Source: Septoria linicola
Taxonomy: Eukaryota; Ascomycota; Dothideomycetes; Mycosphaerellales; Mycosphaerellaceae
Length of the DNA: 64,000 nucleotides
Assembly (NCBI GenBank): GCA_024114885.1
Contig: CP099433.1
Coordinates: 248,001-312,000 of the forward strand
Direction of reading: 5' to 3'
The stretch's first letter is position 1; the number at the start of each line of letters is the position of its first letter. This document shows, piece by piece, positions 13,332 to 25,765 of the stretch. Position numbers and translations under genes: made by a program. The notes under the pieces are model-generated. The model was not told where the DNA came from. It saw only the letters and a program-made list of their open reading frames with translations, and ran no database searches.

Positions 13332-13608
13332 TATTAAGAATATATACTAGATAGTTAGTCTAGATATAGACTTCTAAGTATAGTTCTAGATACCTAAGGC
13401 ATCTACCTAAGGCTTAGTAAGAGGTATATCTTACTTCTCTTTCTTCTCTTCTTAGATAACTAACTTAATTAACTTTGTATTTAGTTCCTAGTATATTACT
13501 ACTATACTATATATATAAGTTAGTTTAAGATTAATCCTCTATTCTTCTTTACTATACTATACTCTCTTTAATATTATATAGTATATAATACGCTCTCTAC
13601 TTTTAATA
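13332..13608 (+). repeat. 5' LTR of Copia-B (277 bp)
   Basis: Starts TATTAAGAATATATACTAG (originally TGTTA...) and ends ...TTTTAATA; same length and near-identical sequence to 19351-19627, differing by C/T and G/A changes. Confidence 0.95.
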
Positions 13609-14599
13609 GGTTATAAGCCTAGGTTTATATACTAAATAGGAGTAACCTATATTAGTATAGGTTACTTATATCTCTTATAGTTTATAGAAAACATTTAGAG
13701 CCTAGAAGTTTCTCTAACTATATTACTAACAAAGCTAGTTTGTACCTAGTAGTATATAAGTTAGTAAAGATCTCTATAAGATAGTAGTATGTTTCTACTT
13801 TATTAATACCTACCTAGTTCTCTACTATTATACCTAGTATTACTAGAGTTAGAAGAGGCTACTTAGCCTTCCTACTACCTAGTAATAGAAACTCTACTAA
13901 GAGAGAAAGATCTAAGTCTTAGTAATTTCCTAAATACGAGGAATCCCTATCTCTTAGAGCTAGTCTCCTTACTATAAGAAATTACTCTTCTCTAGAATCC
14001 TTAGCTAGTCTAAAGTATTCTACTAATTATTTATTCTATTTACCTATTTCTATAATAGACTAAGAAGATAAGAAGAGTTAAAGGATTCTAATCCTAGATA
14101 GAACTAACTAGAAGAGATAGTTCAAGCTATAGATAGATAAGCTAGAAGGGAAGAACTAGTTCTAGGCAATTAGCTAACTAATTATTAGAGAGAACCTATA
14201 TATAGTTTAGTAGGACACTAGTCTCTAGATATATATTACTTAGAATCAATACTTCTTAAAAGATAATATAGTATATAGGTTTAGTATTAGATATAGTATT
14301 AGTAAAGATAATAAGATAGAGCTAGAGACATAGTATATTACTATACTAGTAGCTAAGATATAGGTGATTCTCTAGAACAAGTATAATAGAGTCCTAAAGT
14401 CCTATACTATAGGTCTAATTAAGTAGTTTATTATATTTAGGATATTACCTAATAAGATAATTAGGGAAGTATAAAGATACCTTAGAGACCTAGGTAAAAG
14501 GATTACTAAGATTAATCCTTAAGAAGCTTACTACTAGAGCTAAGAGAAAAGGCTAAAATATCTCCTATAGTCCCTATCTATATTATACTAAGTAGCTAA

Positions 14600-17500
14600 G
14601 GATACTATTATAACCTAACTATCCTTAGATATAGACACTATTCTCCTTCTACTTAAGTCCTAAGAGGTAAGAGACAATCTAGATAAGATAGATATAGGTT
14701 TAGCTATATTCTATTCTAAGTAGCTCTACTAAGGAAAGTCTCTACTAATATACTAGCTCTATAAGAAAGGGAAGTACTAGTTAAAGGATTGTCCTAACCT
14801 CTCTACTACTAAGAAACTATCCTAGTAGAGAAATAGTACTAAGAACTAGAAGGACCCTTAGAGATTATTCCTTAGAGAGAGAGCTAGAAGATCCTCTTTA
14901 CTAAGGAATACTAGATATATTAAGAAAGCTGTCTATAAGTTATTATTATATAATAAGCTAAAGAAGGTTATCTAGAAAATAGGTAAGTAGCTTTAGAGAA
15001 TAGAAAAGTCTAGAAAGCTTCTAAAGAAAGGATTTTCAGCCTAGGAGTCTAGTTCTAGTTCTAATTCTAGAACTTACTCTAGTTCTAGAAGTAATAATAA
15101 TTCCCTATTAGAAGATAATAACTAAGATAAGTTAGCCTATTCTATAATTAAGGCTAAAAACAAGTTATTACTCTAAGAATAGCTCTTAGATTCCTATATC
15201 TTATCCTATATAACTAACTAACTATCCTTCTTTAGATTAGTAAAGCTACTAAGGAAGAAAGTATAGATTAAGGTAGGAGAAGGATACCTCTATATAACCT
15301 ACTCTAGGCTAGTATAGATAAAAGGAATCTTAGAAGGAGAAGTTCTACTTAATAGAGTACTATTTGTTCCTAATCTTAAAGTAAATCTTATATTATAGGA
15401 TTAGTTTAGTAAGTAATTTAGAGTCTAGAAGCCTAATTTTACTCTTACCTTCCTAGATAGCTAAATAGTTATAAAGACTAAGCTAGTTAGAGGTGTTCTA
15501 TTTATTAGTAAGATATTACCTCTCCTATAGGAAAAGTTATATTACTTACTATATAATCCTATAGAGGTTAATAATACCTATACTACCCTATTAGAGAAGG
15601 ATCTAAAATAGTAGGAGCTATAGTATAGAAGATTTATATACTTTAGAAGAGGGTTACTCTTAAACCTTTATAAAGTTACTAATCTAAAGGAAAGAATTCT
15701 AATTCCTAACTAGGAAGAGTATAAGTATAGGATCTATATAATAGGTAAGATAAAGAAACACCTAGGTAAGTCTATTAAGAGAAGACCTAAAAGATTAGCT
15801 CTTATATTAGTAGATATTTGTAGACTATTACTATTATTAGTAAAAGGTTTTATATAGTAGCTTAAGATTATTAATAATTTCTTAAGAAAGAAATAGGCAT
15901 TTCTACTTAAAGCTAGATTAGATATACTAACTACTCTTTAGAACTAGAGAATTAAGGTAGAAAGGTAGTTAGTAGTACTCCTCAAGTCTATAAGGGCTAA
16001 TAATACTAGAGAGATTACTACTTTAATTAAATAGTAGGAGAAGGACTTTAGAATTACTCTTAAGCTAACTAAGGCCTATAATTTACTTTAGAATAGAGTA
16101 GTTAAGAGGTCTATCTAAACATTAGAGGCCTCTATTAGAGTAATACTTAAAGAAAGTAAGATACCTATTAAGTTTTAGCTAGAAGCTCTTAAAGTATAGA
16201 TATATATAAGGAACAAGCTCCTAAATAGATCTAATATTAAGGAATTTAAACTCTTACCTAATAAAGCTTTTAATAGGATTAAACTAATAGTCTCCTACCT
16301 TAAAGTATAGAGATATAGAGCTATAGTATATATAGATATAAGAGTATAGCCTTAGTAGGTAAGGAGTAATAAACTAATAAATAGAGGAAAGGATACTATA
16401 TTTATTAGATACTATAATAATATAGTAAAGATATAGAAGTTCTAGGAGCTAGATATAAAGGCTATTAAGTAGTATACTAATATAATCTTCTTTAAAGATA
16501 AGCTAGGTAGAGAATTAGACTTAAATATTAAGATTAAGAATCTCCCTAGTTTAGCTCTAGAAAGAAGACCTATTAGAAGGCTAAGAACTATTAGCTAGCC
16601 TACTCTATAAGCTAGTAGGAGTACCCTAGGTGCTTCTAGTCTAGGCTAGTAGAAGCCTCCTCCCCCTTAGCTATTAGTATAGGTTTAGAAAGGAAAGAAA
16701 CTCTTTATATAACTTCTACCTCTACTAGAAGATATAGGAGAGTATAGAAAATTCCTAGACTAAGAGAAAGTTAAGAAAGAATCTAAGAATTCTACCTAAG
16801 AAACTATAGAGATAGATTATAAGTAGATAGCTCTAAGGCAAACTCTTAGAAAGAGGAAAGTATCCTAAGAACTTAATAGATTTAACTAGAAGCTAAAGCT
16901 AATTAGACTTAAGCTAGATTAGAATAGTTAGCTAGATAAGGAAATACTCCTAGAGTATTAGGCTTTCTTCTTAGCTATAAGCTCTATTAACCTAGACATC
17001 CTATAGGACTTAGAATTCTTAGAGGAAGTTAAAGAGATTATATTCTCTACTACTAAAGAAGTAGGAATATATAAATAGGAGGTTCTAATCCTAAGGAACT
17101 ATAAGAAAGTAGTAAGTAATCCTAAATAGGGTTATCTCTAGTAAGAAGCTATTTAGAAGGAGCTAGATATACTTACAAGTAATAACACCTAGACTATAGT
17201 AGTCCTACTAAGAGAGGCTAACCTAGTTACCTTAAGATAGGTCTTTAATATTAAGAGAAAGCTTAGTAGAGCTATTAAAAGTTTAAGGCAAGACTAGTAG
17301 TAAGAGAGTTCTCCTAAAAGTATAGAGTAGACTATATAGAAACTTTTACTCTTATAGTTAGGTAGGATACTCTAAGAGGATTTATAGCTATAGTCTATAA
17401 GAAGGACCTAGTTCTATACTAAGTAGATATAAACAATACATTTATAGAGAGTACTCTATATAAGGATATCTATATAATCCTACTACTAGGTATTAACCTA

Positions 17501-18700
17501 CTAACTAGTATAGTCTTATAAGTTCTAAGGAGTCTCTATAGGCTAAAGTAAGCTATAAGAGACTAGAATCAGCTATATATATTAAAGCTAAAAGGAATAG
17601 GATTTAGATAATTAGAAGTAGACCTATATCTTCTAATCTATAAGAAAAGGAAAGACCTAATAATCCTAATCTATATTAATAATATATCTATTACTATAGA
17701 GAGACTAGAAGATGTCCTCTAGTTTAAAGACTAACTTAGTAAGGTCTTTAAGATTAAAGATCTTAGAGAGCTAGATAAGATTCTTAGAATAAGACTAATA
17801 AGAAATAGATAGTAAGGCTAGCTAAAACTTAACTAGAAACATTATATATAAGAGAACCTAGCTAAGATAGGAATAGGCTAAGAAACTATATTACTAACTC
17901 TTTTACTAATAGACAGCTATAAAAGTCTAAAGCCTACTAGACTAAATAATAAAAGGTATAATAAATAGGAGTACTAATCTATTATTAGAATATAGATATA
18001 GCTTATAACTATTATAAGACTAGACATTTTATTTGCCCTTAGAAGATTAAGCTCCTATATTAGTAATCTAATAGTAGGACATATAAAGGCTCTAAAGAAG
18101 CTAACTAGATACCTAAGATCAAACCTAGACCTTAGTCTAAGATACTTAAGGAATAGTTAAGGCTATCTTACTAGATATATAGACTCTAACTATATAATAG
18201 ATAAGACTAATAGAGTCTTAATCCTTAGATATATCTTCTTCCTTTATAGTATACTAATCTCCTAGATAAGTAAGAAGTAGAAATCTATAGCTATATCTAT
18301 AATAGAAGCTAAATATATAGCTATAGGAGTATATATAAAATAGTTATAGTTCCTTAGTACTCTTTTAAGAGAGCTTAGATGCCTAGAGTTAGTAGGAGAA
18401 TGTTCTTACTAACTAAGGATCCTTAGTAACTAGGAAACTATTACTAGAATTAGGCTAATTTAGCTAAAAGGTAATAACTAAGCTACCCTTACTCTAGTTA
18501 AGGACTTATATGTTTATAACAAGTCTAAACATATTAATATCTTATATAATACTATAAGAAAGCTCTAGTAGAATAGACTTATCTCTATAGAATATATAAA
18601 TATAAAAGAGATAGTAGTAGATAGTCTTACTAAGCTAAAGAATAGACTATAGTTTCAGGAATTTATAAGGTAGCTCTACCTTATATAAGAGATATATAAA
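14600..18700 (+). pseudogene. Copia-B Gag-Pol, RIP-broken
   Basis: Diagnostic motifs remain readable. A Gag CCHC knuckle lies at 14751-14792 (C-x2-C-x4-H-x4-C once TAC/TAT codons are read as former Cys/His; the last Cys is intact). An integrase start with the D-I-C-G-P-like motif lies at about 15811-15830. The RT box L-R-x-S-L-Y-G-L-K-Q-A appears at about 17525-17555 with the Gly now Arg and the Gln now TAA. The catalytic Y-V-D-D is now Y-I-N-N at 17672-17683. The RNase H signature G-Y-x-D-S-D...S-T-S-G-Y-x-F lies at about 18173-18245. Changes are C-to-T or G-to-A throughout. Loss of both catalytic Asp residues and many TAA/TAG codons means no product. The start codon was not identified. Confidence 0.88.
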
Positions 18701-19350
18701 AGATAACTCTAAGCCTTAGAGTTAAACTAAGAAGAGTCTAAAAGAAAGATTTTAGTTACTTAACTCCTCCTTAGTTAGACTTTATAAAGTCCTAAATACT
18801 CTTACTAATATTAGACCTATTACTAACTATAATATTACTATATAGTACCTAGCTAAACTAGACACCCTCTAAGGCTAAGTACTAGTTAATATTAAAGACC
18901 TCCTCTATAGTAGCTATTATCTCCTCTACTAGTATATAGTTACTCTACTCCCTAGCTTAATATAAGATCTCTATAGCTAAGAATAGTATACTCTAAAGGC
19001 TATTAGGGAACTAAGAAGCTATATAGAATATAACTAAGTAGGGGACTAGGCTATAAGGAATCTAGAGAGCTATTAGAATTAGCTATAAGAAAGGATAGAG
19101 GCAACTTACTAGATAGTCTATATCCTAAACAATCTACTCTTATATAAGAGAGGAGGAAGATCTTATAGAAGGCATTTCTTTTACCTTTTTATAGGAGATA
19201 GTAGTATAGAAAGTTTGTTAGATTAATAGTTAGTACTATCTAGTTATTAGTCTAAAAAGTAAGTACTTAATAACTAATTAAGATTAGAACTAGTATTTAA
19301 GTACTATAGATAATCTATTAAAAGATCTAACTATATAGTATAAGTAGGAG

Positions 19351-19627
19351 TATTAAGAATATATACTAGATAGTTAGTCTAGATATAGACTTCTAAGTAT
19401 AGTTCTAGATACCTAAGGTATCTACCTAAGGCTTAGTAAGAGGTATATCTTACTTCTCTTTCTTCTCTTCTTAGATAACTAACTTAATCAACTTTATATT
19501 TAGTTCCTAGCATATTACTACTATACTATATATATAAGTTAGTTCAAGATTAATCCTCTATTCTTCTTTACTACGCTATACCCTCCTTAATATTATATAG
19601 TATATAATACGCCCTCTACTTTTAATA
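19351..19627 (+). repeat. 3' LTR of Copia-B (277 bp)
   Basis: Matches the 5' LTR in length and ends; preceded by the purine stretch TAAGTAGGAG (19341-19350). Confidence 0.95.
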
Positions 19628-19632
19628 AGCTA
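19628..19632. repeat. Right target-site duplication of Copia-B (AGCTA)
   Basis: Identical to 13327-13331. Confidence 0.9.
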
Positions 19633-20293
19633 TTCTATTATATAAGATCGAAACCTATTACTAATAATATCTATATCTCTCTATAATATAGTATAGGTAG
19701 ATATCTATATATCTTATAAAAAGTAGTAGTCGATTATAAGTAGGCTTAGATTATAGTCTTAAGTTATTAGATATTTTACTATATAAGAGTTACGTAAAGC
19801 TACTTACCTAAAAGATTATAGAGCGTATAGAGCTTCGTATTCGATAGTAGTATATAAAGTAGTAGTCGTAAATAAGATCTATTCGAGTATACCTAAGGCC
19901 TTTATAGCTACTTATTATAGACGATAGTCTTACTTAGCTCGTTCTACTAAGCCTTAGTACTATCGTTCTAATATCGTAATAGTTCTCTAAATACTACCTC
20001 GAACTTACTATATAAAGAAAGCTATTCTACTATATATTATAGCCCTATCTACTAGTTAACTCGAGAAGCGACGCTAATCTATACTCTATTCGCCTAGGTT
20101 CGCTAGAGTAGAGTAGACTAAACCTTACTATATATATACTACGCTTATAGCGTTAGTAGAGTAATAGTAGCCTACTCGTAATCTAGATCTAAATTAATAT
20201 CTAGTATATACGTCGAGCGATCTAGAATAAATCGAGTAGGACGTATCGGCTAGCGATAGTATCGTTCTTAGTAGATATAAAGAAACGAGCTAA
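19633..20293 (+). pseudogene. RIP-mutated reading frame of unknown family, 3' part
   Basis: Continuation of the 11590-13331 sequence beyond Copia-B. The plus-strand frame with codon starts at 19631+3n has about 18 TAA/TAG interruptions in 220 codons, clearly fewer than the next frame, and ends at a stop near 20291. It does not join the 5' frame perfectly: there is a one-base offset across the insertion, so an indel or a different exon is likely. No domain was recognised. The AT-rich block ends about 20 bases later. Confidence 0.42.
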
Positions 20294-20421
20294 ATAGATA
20301 GTAAGGTTAGTAAGGCATGCGGAGGCGCAGACAGTCGTGACCAAGCAGATAGCCTGGCAACGCGAGGTGAGTTCCGCTGTTATAGTGTACTACGTGGGTG
20401 GGCATGGCGATCTATTGAGGC

Positions 20422-20898
20422 TTGGCCGCTCTTTCTATAGACCCGGTCGTGCGTTGCTTCCTGTACATGGGTCGATCTTTAGGTTCGGGCCGTGGGTGCG
20501 GATCCACCCGCGTGGGCTCGGGCCGGAGCGACAATCGCTTCGAAATGCCAAAGAGGATTCGGACCCTTCAGCAGCTCAGCCAAGCACGAGTCGTACAGCA
20601 TCCCTTTCTTGTGTCCAACCTCCGTCCGCAAGCCGACTTCGAAGCAGCAAATTATCAACATGCGATTGAGAAGCCCAACGAGCCGTGAGCGGAGAGCATC
20701 ATCGATCTCGCTACAGAAGTGGCCGACCAGGATCTGGCAGCACGACCAGTCTCCAATCTCAACATCAACCAGCTCACCCACACAGTAGCCATCGTGGGTA
20801 GAAGACTAGGAACTCCAAATTGGGTGTTGGAAGTGACCAACCCGGACGAAGCTGCTGGACTGCTGGGCCGCTGGATATCCGAATTCAACCACGATAAG
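20422..20898 (+). pseudogene. Decayed coding fragment with one premature TGA
   Basis: A plus-strand frame runs from 20422 through 20898 with a single TGA at 20686-20688 (Glu-Pro-stop-Ala-Glu). The convincing part starts about 20542 and continues past the stop with a helical, charged sequence (DLATEVADQDLAARPVS...) and a W-V-L-E-V...L-L-G-R-W-I-S-E-F segment. It stops at a possible intron donor, GTAAGAGG at 20899. No family was recognised. Base composition is normal, so this is not CpA-type RIP; the TGA could come from CGA or TGG. It could instead be one exon of a gene whose other exons I cannot place. Confidence 0.42.
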
Positions 20899-22849
20899 GT
20901 AAGAGGAAGGTCGGCGGGAGGCGATGTGGAGGCGGGTCGAGTGTGGCACTCGTTCCAGCACTGGGAGGCACTGGTGCCGTTGACGGGCTTGCGCAAGACT
21001 TGAGACCAGGAGCATGATATGTGATGTATTCTACCAAGAGCATATCATTCTATCAAGAGCATATCATCTTCCGGCGCAGCTCAATATGGCACGAATGTAC
21101 CCATCTCCACGGAAGCCACCCTCACCAAATAATCTCATGCGCTAGATGTAACAATCACAGTGCAACAGCATCTTCGAACAAGAGCAGGCAAGGACATGAC
21201 TAAGTGAGGCCGTCAATCACGATTCACTGGTCAAATTACCGAGGACTTGTCCCCTTTGAGAGTGCAATCGTGACATGCCCAGTCGGCAACGCCTTCCATC
21301 TGTCCTCTACCTCACTTGTTGACGAAATGTCCTGGCGAGTGAGCCCGTGATGGCGAGGACTCAGATCGGAAAGAACCAACGAGCAAGACGTTCAGTAACC
21401 GATTTCCTTGGAAAGAGCGAGAGCTCAGCTCTGGGTAGGACAACGTGTTGGATCGAAGGTCGAAAGCAGAGGCAGTATTGTAGTGCAATTCTGCGCCTGC
21501 ACGGCAGTGATGTGAGGGCAAGCGCAACGAGAGCCCGAGCAGAGGCGGCAAGAGGACAACTCTCCGAGCAGATCCGCTGCTTGCTTACAATGGGAAGAGT
21601 CTGACGGTGATGCCTTCAAGTTATCAATGACACCGCCGTACCTTCTCTCTCTGGTCGCTACGCTTACGCCGACGCTGCGTCTCGCCACGGGTACTATTCG
21701 CATCGCGCGCCTCGCCGGCAGTGCGACGTACCTCTGACCGACCGTCTCGGATCACGCCCTCGCCTTGCTTCTGCGCCATGACACGTTCATCCTTTCTCTT
21801 CTCATCTTATCGCCATGCTGCACAACCTTGAGCAGGACCTGCGTTACCATCTCGGTAGGAGTCCTCCACCGTTCGGTCTCCCAAGGCAGGCGCAGCGGCT
21901 TCTCCAACAAGGCCGCGAAGGCGCCTCGCTCCAGAGTGCGTGCCGATGGGGGTGGACGCCACTCGATGCTTCTCCTGATAGGAAGGTGATGTGAACACCG
22001 AGAGACTGAGCCACGAATCAGAGACTGCGCAACGAGCGAGAACGGTGGACAACATTACGTCTCTGCGGGACAGCACATCCGAAGCACGCAGCGAGCTGCT
22101 ATTGACAGCAGCGCTGAGAGCAACTTGCAGCGGTGCATGCGACTTCGTTAGTCAAGAAGACAGCTTCCCTTAAGTGGGCACATGGTGTTGCTCGATGTCG
22201 GTCCAGTTGCTCTGCGAAACAGCTTACAATTCATCCTCCACATCTTCCTTCTGGAGACCATTGTCGAACCAAAGTAGCGAAATGACTGTGTCGTTCACAT
22301 CAAAGCCGCCTCCGCCAAGGGAAGTTGGGCCGCGGGACGGTACCTACACACGCGTCGAGGATGTTGCAGCAGCAGCAACAACGACAACTTGATCAAGACG
22401 GCTCCGCAGACTGAAGAACGCATCTCGGGAACCCGAAATGCATGTCCTGTACGCCTCGATCATGTGTGCGCTGCAACAGATCCTCAGGATCCAACCACTC
22501 CCGTGCCACTGCAGCTCAACTGAACAGCTTGTCGCCACGACTGTCATAGCAGCTGAGGTACACTGGAGGAGACGAGGCATCTTTGGGTGCGGAAATGAAT
22601 ATCAGAGGCGTGAGTTGGAAGAGAGATGCGACGGTGACAACCGGGCGCCAGATGAAGACATGGGAGAGCCAGGAAGCGAACAAGGTTGGCTATATGTGGA
22701 TCAGAAGGCCAAACAGAAGTTGGAACGGGATAGGATATCGTCGTGAGATCGTAAAGCTGAGCGACAGAAATGACAGTAGATGACGTCGAGTGTTGACGCC
22801 TTCTTCTCCCCGCCGCATTGAGTAGCCGTCACCATCATCCCCTACATTC
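20899..22849. other. Ordinary-composition sequence without a supported gene
   Basis: About 2 kb of balanced composition with only short overlapping ORFs on both strands, none with a domain, good length or convincing splice structure. Some frames (for example 21991-22173, plus) could be relics, but nothing separates them from chance. Confidence 0.5.
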
Positions 22850-23532
22850 TCTACACCACCCACCTTCAGCAGCAGGAGAGCCGGCAACTGTTGGAATGCA
22901 GGCCCGGCCACAGGCAGTCCTGCCGACGATATCATGAATGACGGTGCTTCTTTCGGCAGCAACGGCAGTGACGTTTCCAACAAGCGCCCGCGTCTCGTCG
23001 CCGATGCCGACCTCAATCAGCCACAGAAGAGGACGGCGAGAATGATGACGAGGACGGCGATCATGAGGACGACCCAGAAGACGAGCCCGCCGAGAAGGAA
23101 ATCCGTAAGACCGCGAAGAAGTCGCGCAAGGCGAAAAAGCCGGCCGCAACCAAAAGCCTGCCACAGAAAAATCCACGCACTCAGACGTTTCGAAACGCCT
23201 CTCGCTACCAATACGTAGCACAGCGTGGTCGCTGTACGAATTGAACTAAGATTAAGGCAGTTGAATTGAATATTCAGGATTCAAATACTATAGTTAGGGC
23301 TAGGAAACCGAAATCGAGTGCTACTGCGACCTCGCTGCCATGTGCTTCTGTGGAGGCGTTGACGAGACAGGTTAATGCCTACAGCCGTCTAGTCGCAGCT
23401 TTGCTCTCTGGCGGAGACCAAGACCAGGAAGAGGAGACATCGCTGGAGGAGCTTGGCGCTGGGTTGAAGTTTGCGACCGAAAGTGTTGGTACGGCACAGG
23501 AGGCGTGGGCGGCTTTGAAGGCGAAAGGGTAA
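22850..23532 (+). pseudogene. Decayed gene for an acidic/basic low-complexity, probably nuclear protein
   Basis: The first frame (about 22850-23023) reads a Ser/Pro/Gly-rich segment and passes an internal Met at 22934 into N-K-R-P-R-L-V-A-D-A-D. Near 23024 the natural frame shifts by one base into an acidic run (T-E-E-D-G-E-N-D-D-E-D-G...) followed by a Lys-rich stretch (I-R-K-T-A-K-K-S-R-K-A-K-K). That frame hits TGA at 23242-23244 and then stays open to a TAA at 23530, with a C-terminal helical, acidic tail (E-E-E-T-S-L-E-E-L...A-L-K-A-K-G). One frameshift plus one stop in an otherwise continuous sequence argues for a pseudogene; the 27 bases around the stop are too short for an intron. The K/R clusters suggest nuclear localisation. 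No family named. Confidence 0.5.
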
Positions 23533-23928
23533 AATGAACATGGTGATGATGTCGAAACGAATGTAGCCAGCCAGTCTTTACCGATGATGTACCCTCCTTT
23601 CTCCAGACCCCTTCCCTCACCCCTAGGATGTCGTACTCGCCCGATCCCATCAGCGCAGCACGTCGACACCATGATAGTGTCCAGACATACATCAGTATGC
23701 CACTAACGGCCTGAACTTCTCTAGTTGGGAGGCTTTGGTAGCGAAGCCTTCTGCATCTGGGGCGGCTTCTTTGAGCCTGGCCGGGAGCGAGGCGGCCACA
23801 ATGTCTGTTTCTTACAACGACACACTCTTGGTGAAGAGGGATCTGCTGGCCTCAGATTTGTCATGGAACTCATTTGTACAGTGGCATAGGTCAGTATTGC
23901 ATCGAACACACCACGGCTACGTCGGACT

Positions 23929-24973
23929 TCATGGAAAGCAGTCGGAAGCGCCACTGTTCTGTACCGAGTGCTCGCGCCGGATCCTCATCTGACGTCGACG
24001 AGCGTCTCGATCGAGCCTTGCGCGAACGGCGGGTGGTGCAGCGGAGGAAGTCAAGCCAGACAGCGGAGTGGAGTCTAGAGTAGTGGAAGGCACTGATGAG
24101 CCAGGCAGCGGAGAAAGGTCAGGCGTGATCTCTGACAGGGATAGTGGTCTTGGAAACAGAAGAGGGTAAGTTGGCACAGCTTTCATCTGCCGTCGGGCCG
24201 GGTGCCCTCCTCGCTCTTCAAGGCTTGATCATCAGTGCTAAGCCCATTCAACCCCTCGACGAGCTCATCGGCAGAGGGCCAGTGCTTGAGCGGCAGAAAT
24301 GGGTCATCATCCGGCATCTCGCCTTGTGGGAACTACCATCGCAGCCCATCGCGCAGGGCGTGGTGCGTTTCCATCCAGCGTATCACAGCTTGCTGCATGC
24401 CGCGCAGGAGTAGCAGCTGCTTGTTCTCTTGCCGCGAGGCTTCTTTTGCTGCAGCAGCGGCAGTGGCGAGCCTCGAGTACCACAGCCAAAGCCGACAGCA
24501 CCAGCAGTGCCTCGAGTGGCTGCCGCAGCGCATCGTTGGCGGCGACGGCACTCTGCCAGGCCACCATGGCCGCGCGTAGGGCTGGAGCAGCGCTGTCATA
24601 CTGGACGAGTGTCGGCAATTGTTCCGCAAGCGTGAGATGCACTGCGCGCTTCTGGTCGGTAGATAGATGGATGAGACGGCGCCGCCGGCTTCCTCCTGTG
24701 CCGTCTCCAGTCTCGACACGGAGTACACACCTCCCAGGAAGCCGGACACCTCGATGTCCACTGCACGCTCGAGCGTCCGCTGGCGCGTCAGCAAGGAATT
24801 GGTGGCGGCGATGCTACTGGTGCTGTTGACGTTGTTGCTGTCGGCGGTGTCGGAATTGACCGCAAGCTCCTTCTCAAACTCGTCGAGCCCGAAGTAACAC
24901 TGGGCAGCCAGTCCAGCGTTCCGTGGGGCGGTGCTCGGGCTCCATCACTCTGGTGCTGCATATTTCCGTCCAT
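23929..24973 (-). pseudogene. Decayed helical protein gene with several frameshifts
   Basis: On the minus strand a plausible start (Met at 24973, MDGNMQHQSDGARAPP...) changes frame near 24915 into F-G-L-D-E-F-E-K-E-L, then runs to about 24660 (G-F-L-G-G-V-Y-S-V-S-R-L-E-T-A-Q-E-E). There it shifts again into an Ala/Leu-rich helical segment (L-T-L-A-E-Q-L-P-T-L-V-Q-Y-D-S...). A further shift near 24450 leads to R-Q-E-N-K-Q-L-L-L-L-R-G-M-Q-Q and an in-frame TAG near 24330. A Ser/Pro-rich tail with a basic segment (R-L-D-R-D-A-R-R-R-Q) follows at 24186-23929. The pattern recalls the helical region of fungal transcription-factor-like proteins, but no zinc cluster or other diagnostic motif is present. 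At least three frameshifts indicate a pseudogene. Confidence 0.45.
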
Positions 24974-25565
24974 GCTGGCTGGCTTGGCGGTTCAAAGGGA
25001 GCGGCGGCGAATTCCAGGACAACGGGAGAGGAGCGCTGAGAATGGTACGAGAGCAGCACTATGCACCAAGTTCTCTGACACTCGAACTACGAACCACAGG
25101 ATGAAGTGCTGCCTGCATCCTTGCTTCATGATCGACGCAGCACTTCACTGTCTCTGCCACCACTCTGCTGGTGCCAGCAACAAGACACGCCAACTTCAAG
25201 CATTGTGGCGAGCGAGACATGGCTGTGACACGGGGGCCGTATCAGTCTTGTCAACTTCCAGCTCATCGCTTGCGGCGATCGCGACCCGCCTCGCTCAAGA
25301 GGAAACGTCGAGGTTGCCGGTCGAGAAGCACACTCTCTCTTCATGGTAAGCGAGTGAAATGGTCTCCTTTCCATTGACCATTTGCTTGCTCCTAGTCGTT
25401 ATGAGCGTACTCTTGATCAAGTGGTATAGAGAGTCTTACCTCGAGGCGCCCACGTTCAATTTGACAGATGATCGAGACATCAAATGAAGGTCCCTGTCGC
25501 GTACACGCAAGAATCTGACCTTATTGACTCGGAACTACGTAGCGCCGCGCACGTGATAGCCTCCG
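24974..25565. other. No supported gene; right edge of island 1
   Basis: Short overlapping ORFs only. Composition changes abruptly from balanced to AT-rich/CpA-free at about 25570. Confidence 0.5.
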
Positions 25566-25765
25566 CGTCTTAGTAAGTAATAATACCTATATAGTACTAA
25601 CAATAGTATAATGCCTACGATAATAGCTTCTTTAATCTATTATATTATAGTATATAGTACGCGCTTTATAATATAATTAGCTTATATTTATCTCGTAGAT
25701 CTATTTTAGAGATATACTCTATAGGCGAGAGCCTTTAAAGAAAGTAAAGATAAGAATCTCTATTA

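Larger units (their letters stand above)
13332..19627 (+). mobile_element. Copia-B: complete, RIP-mutated Ty1/Copia LTR retrotransposon (6296 bp)
   Basis: Two 277-bp LTRs flanked by AGCTA duplications bound a full set of Copia domains in order Gag, protease, integrase, RT, RNase H. A primer-binding-like sequence follows the 5' LTR at 13609 (GGTTATAAGCC...) and a purine stretch (TAAGTAGGAG) precedes the 3' LTR. Copia-A, in opposite orientation, is its closest relative in the window. Copia-B keeps scattered CA and TG dinucleotides that Copia-A has lost, so it was RIP-mutated less or inserted later. Both copies contain few CpG, unlike the surrounding Gypsy and hAT sequence. Internal stops make it non-autonomous. 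Confidence 0.95.
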
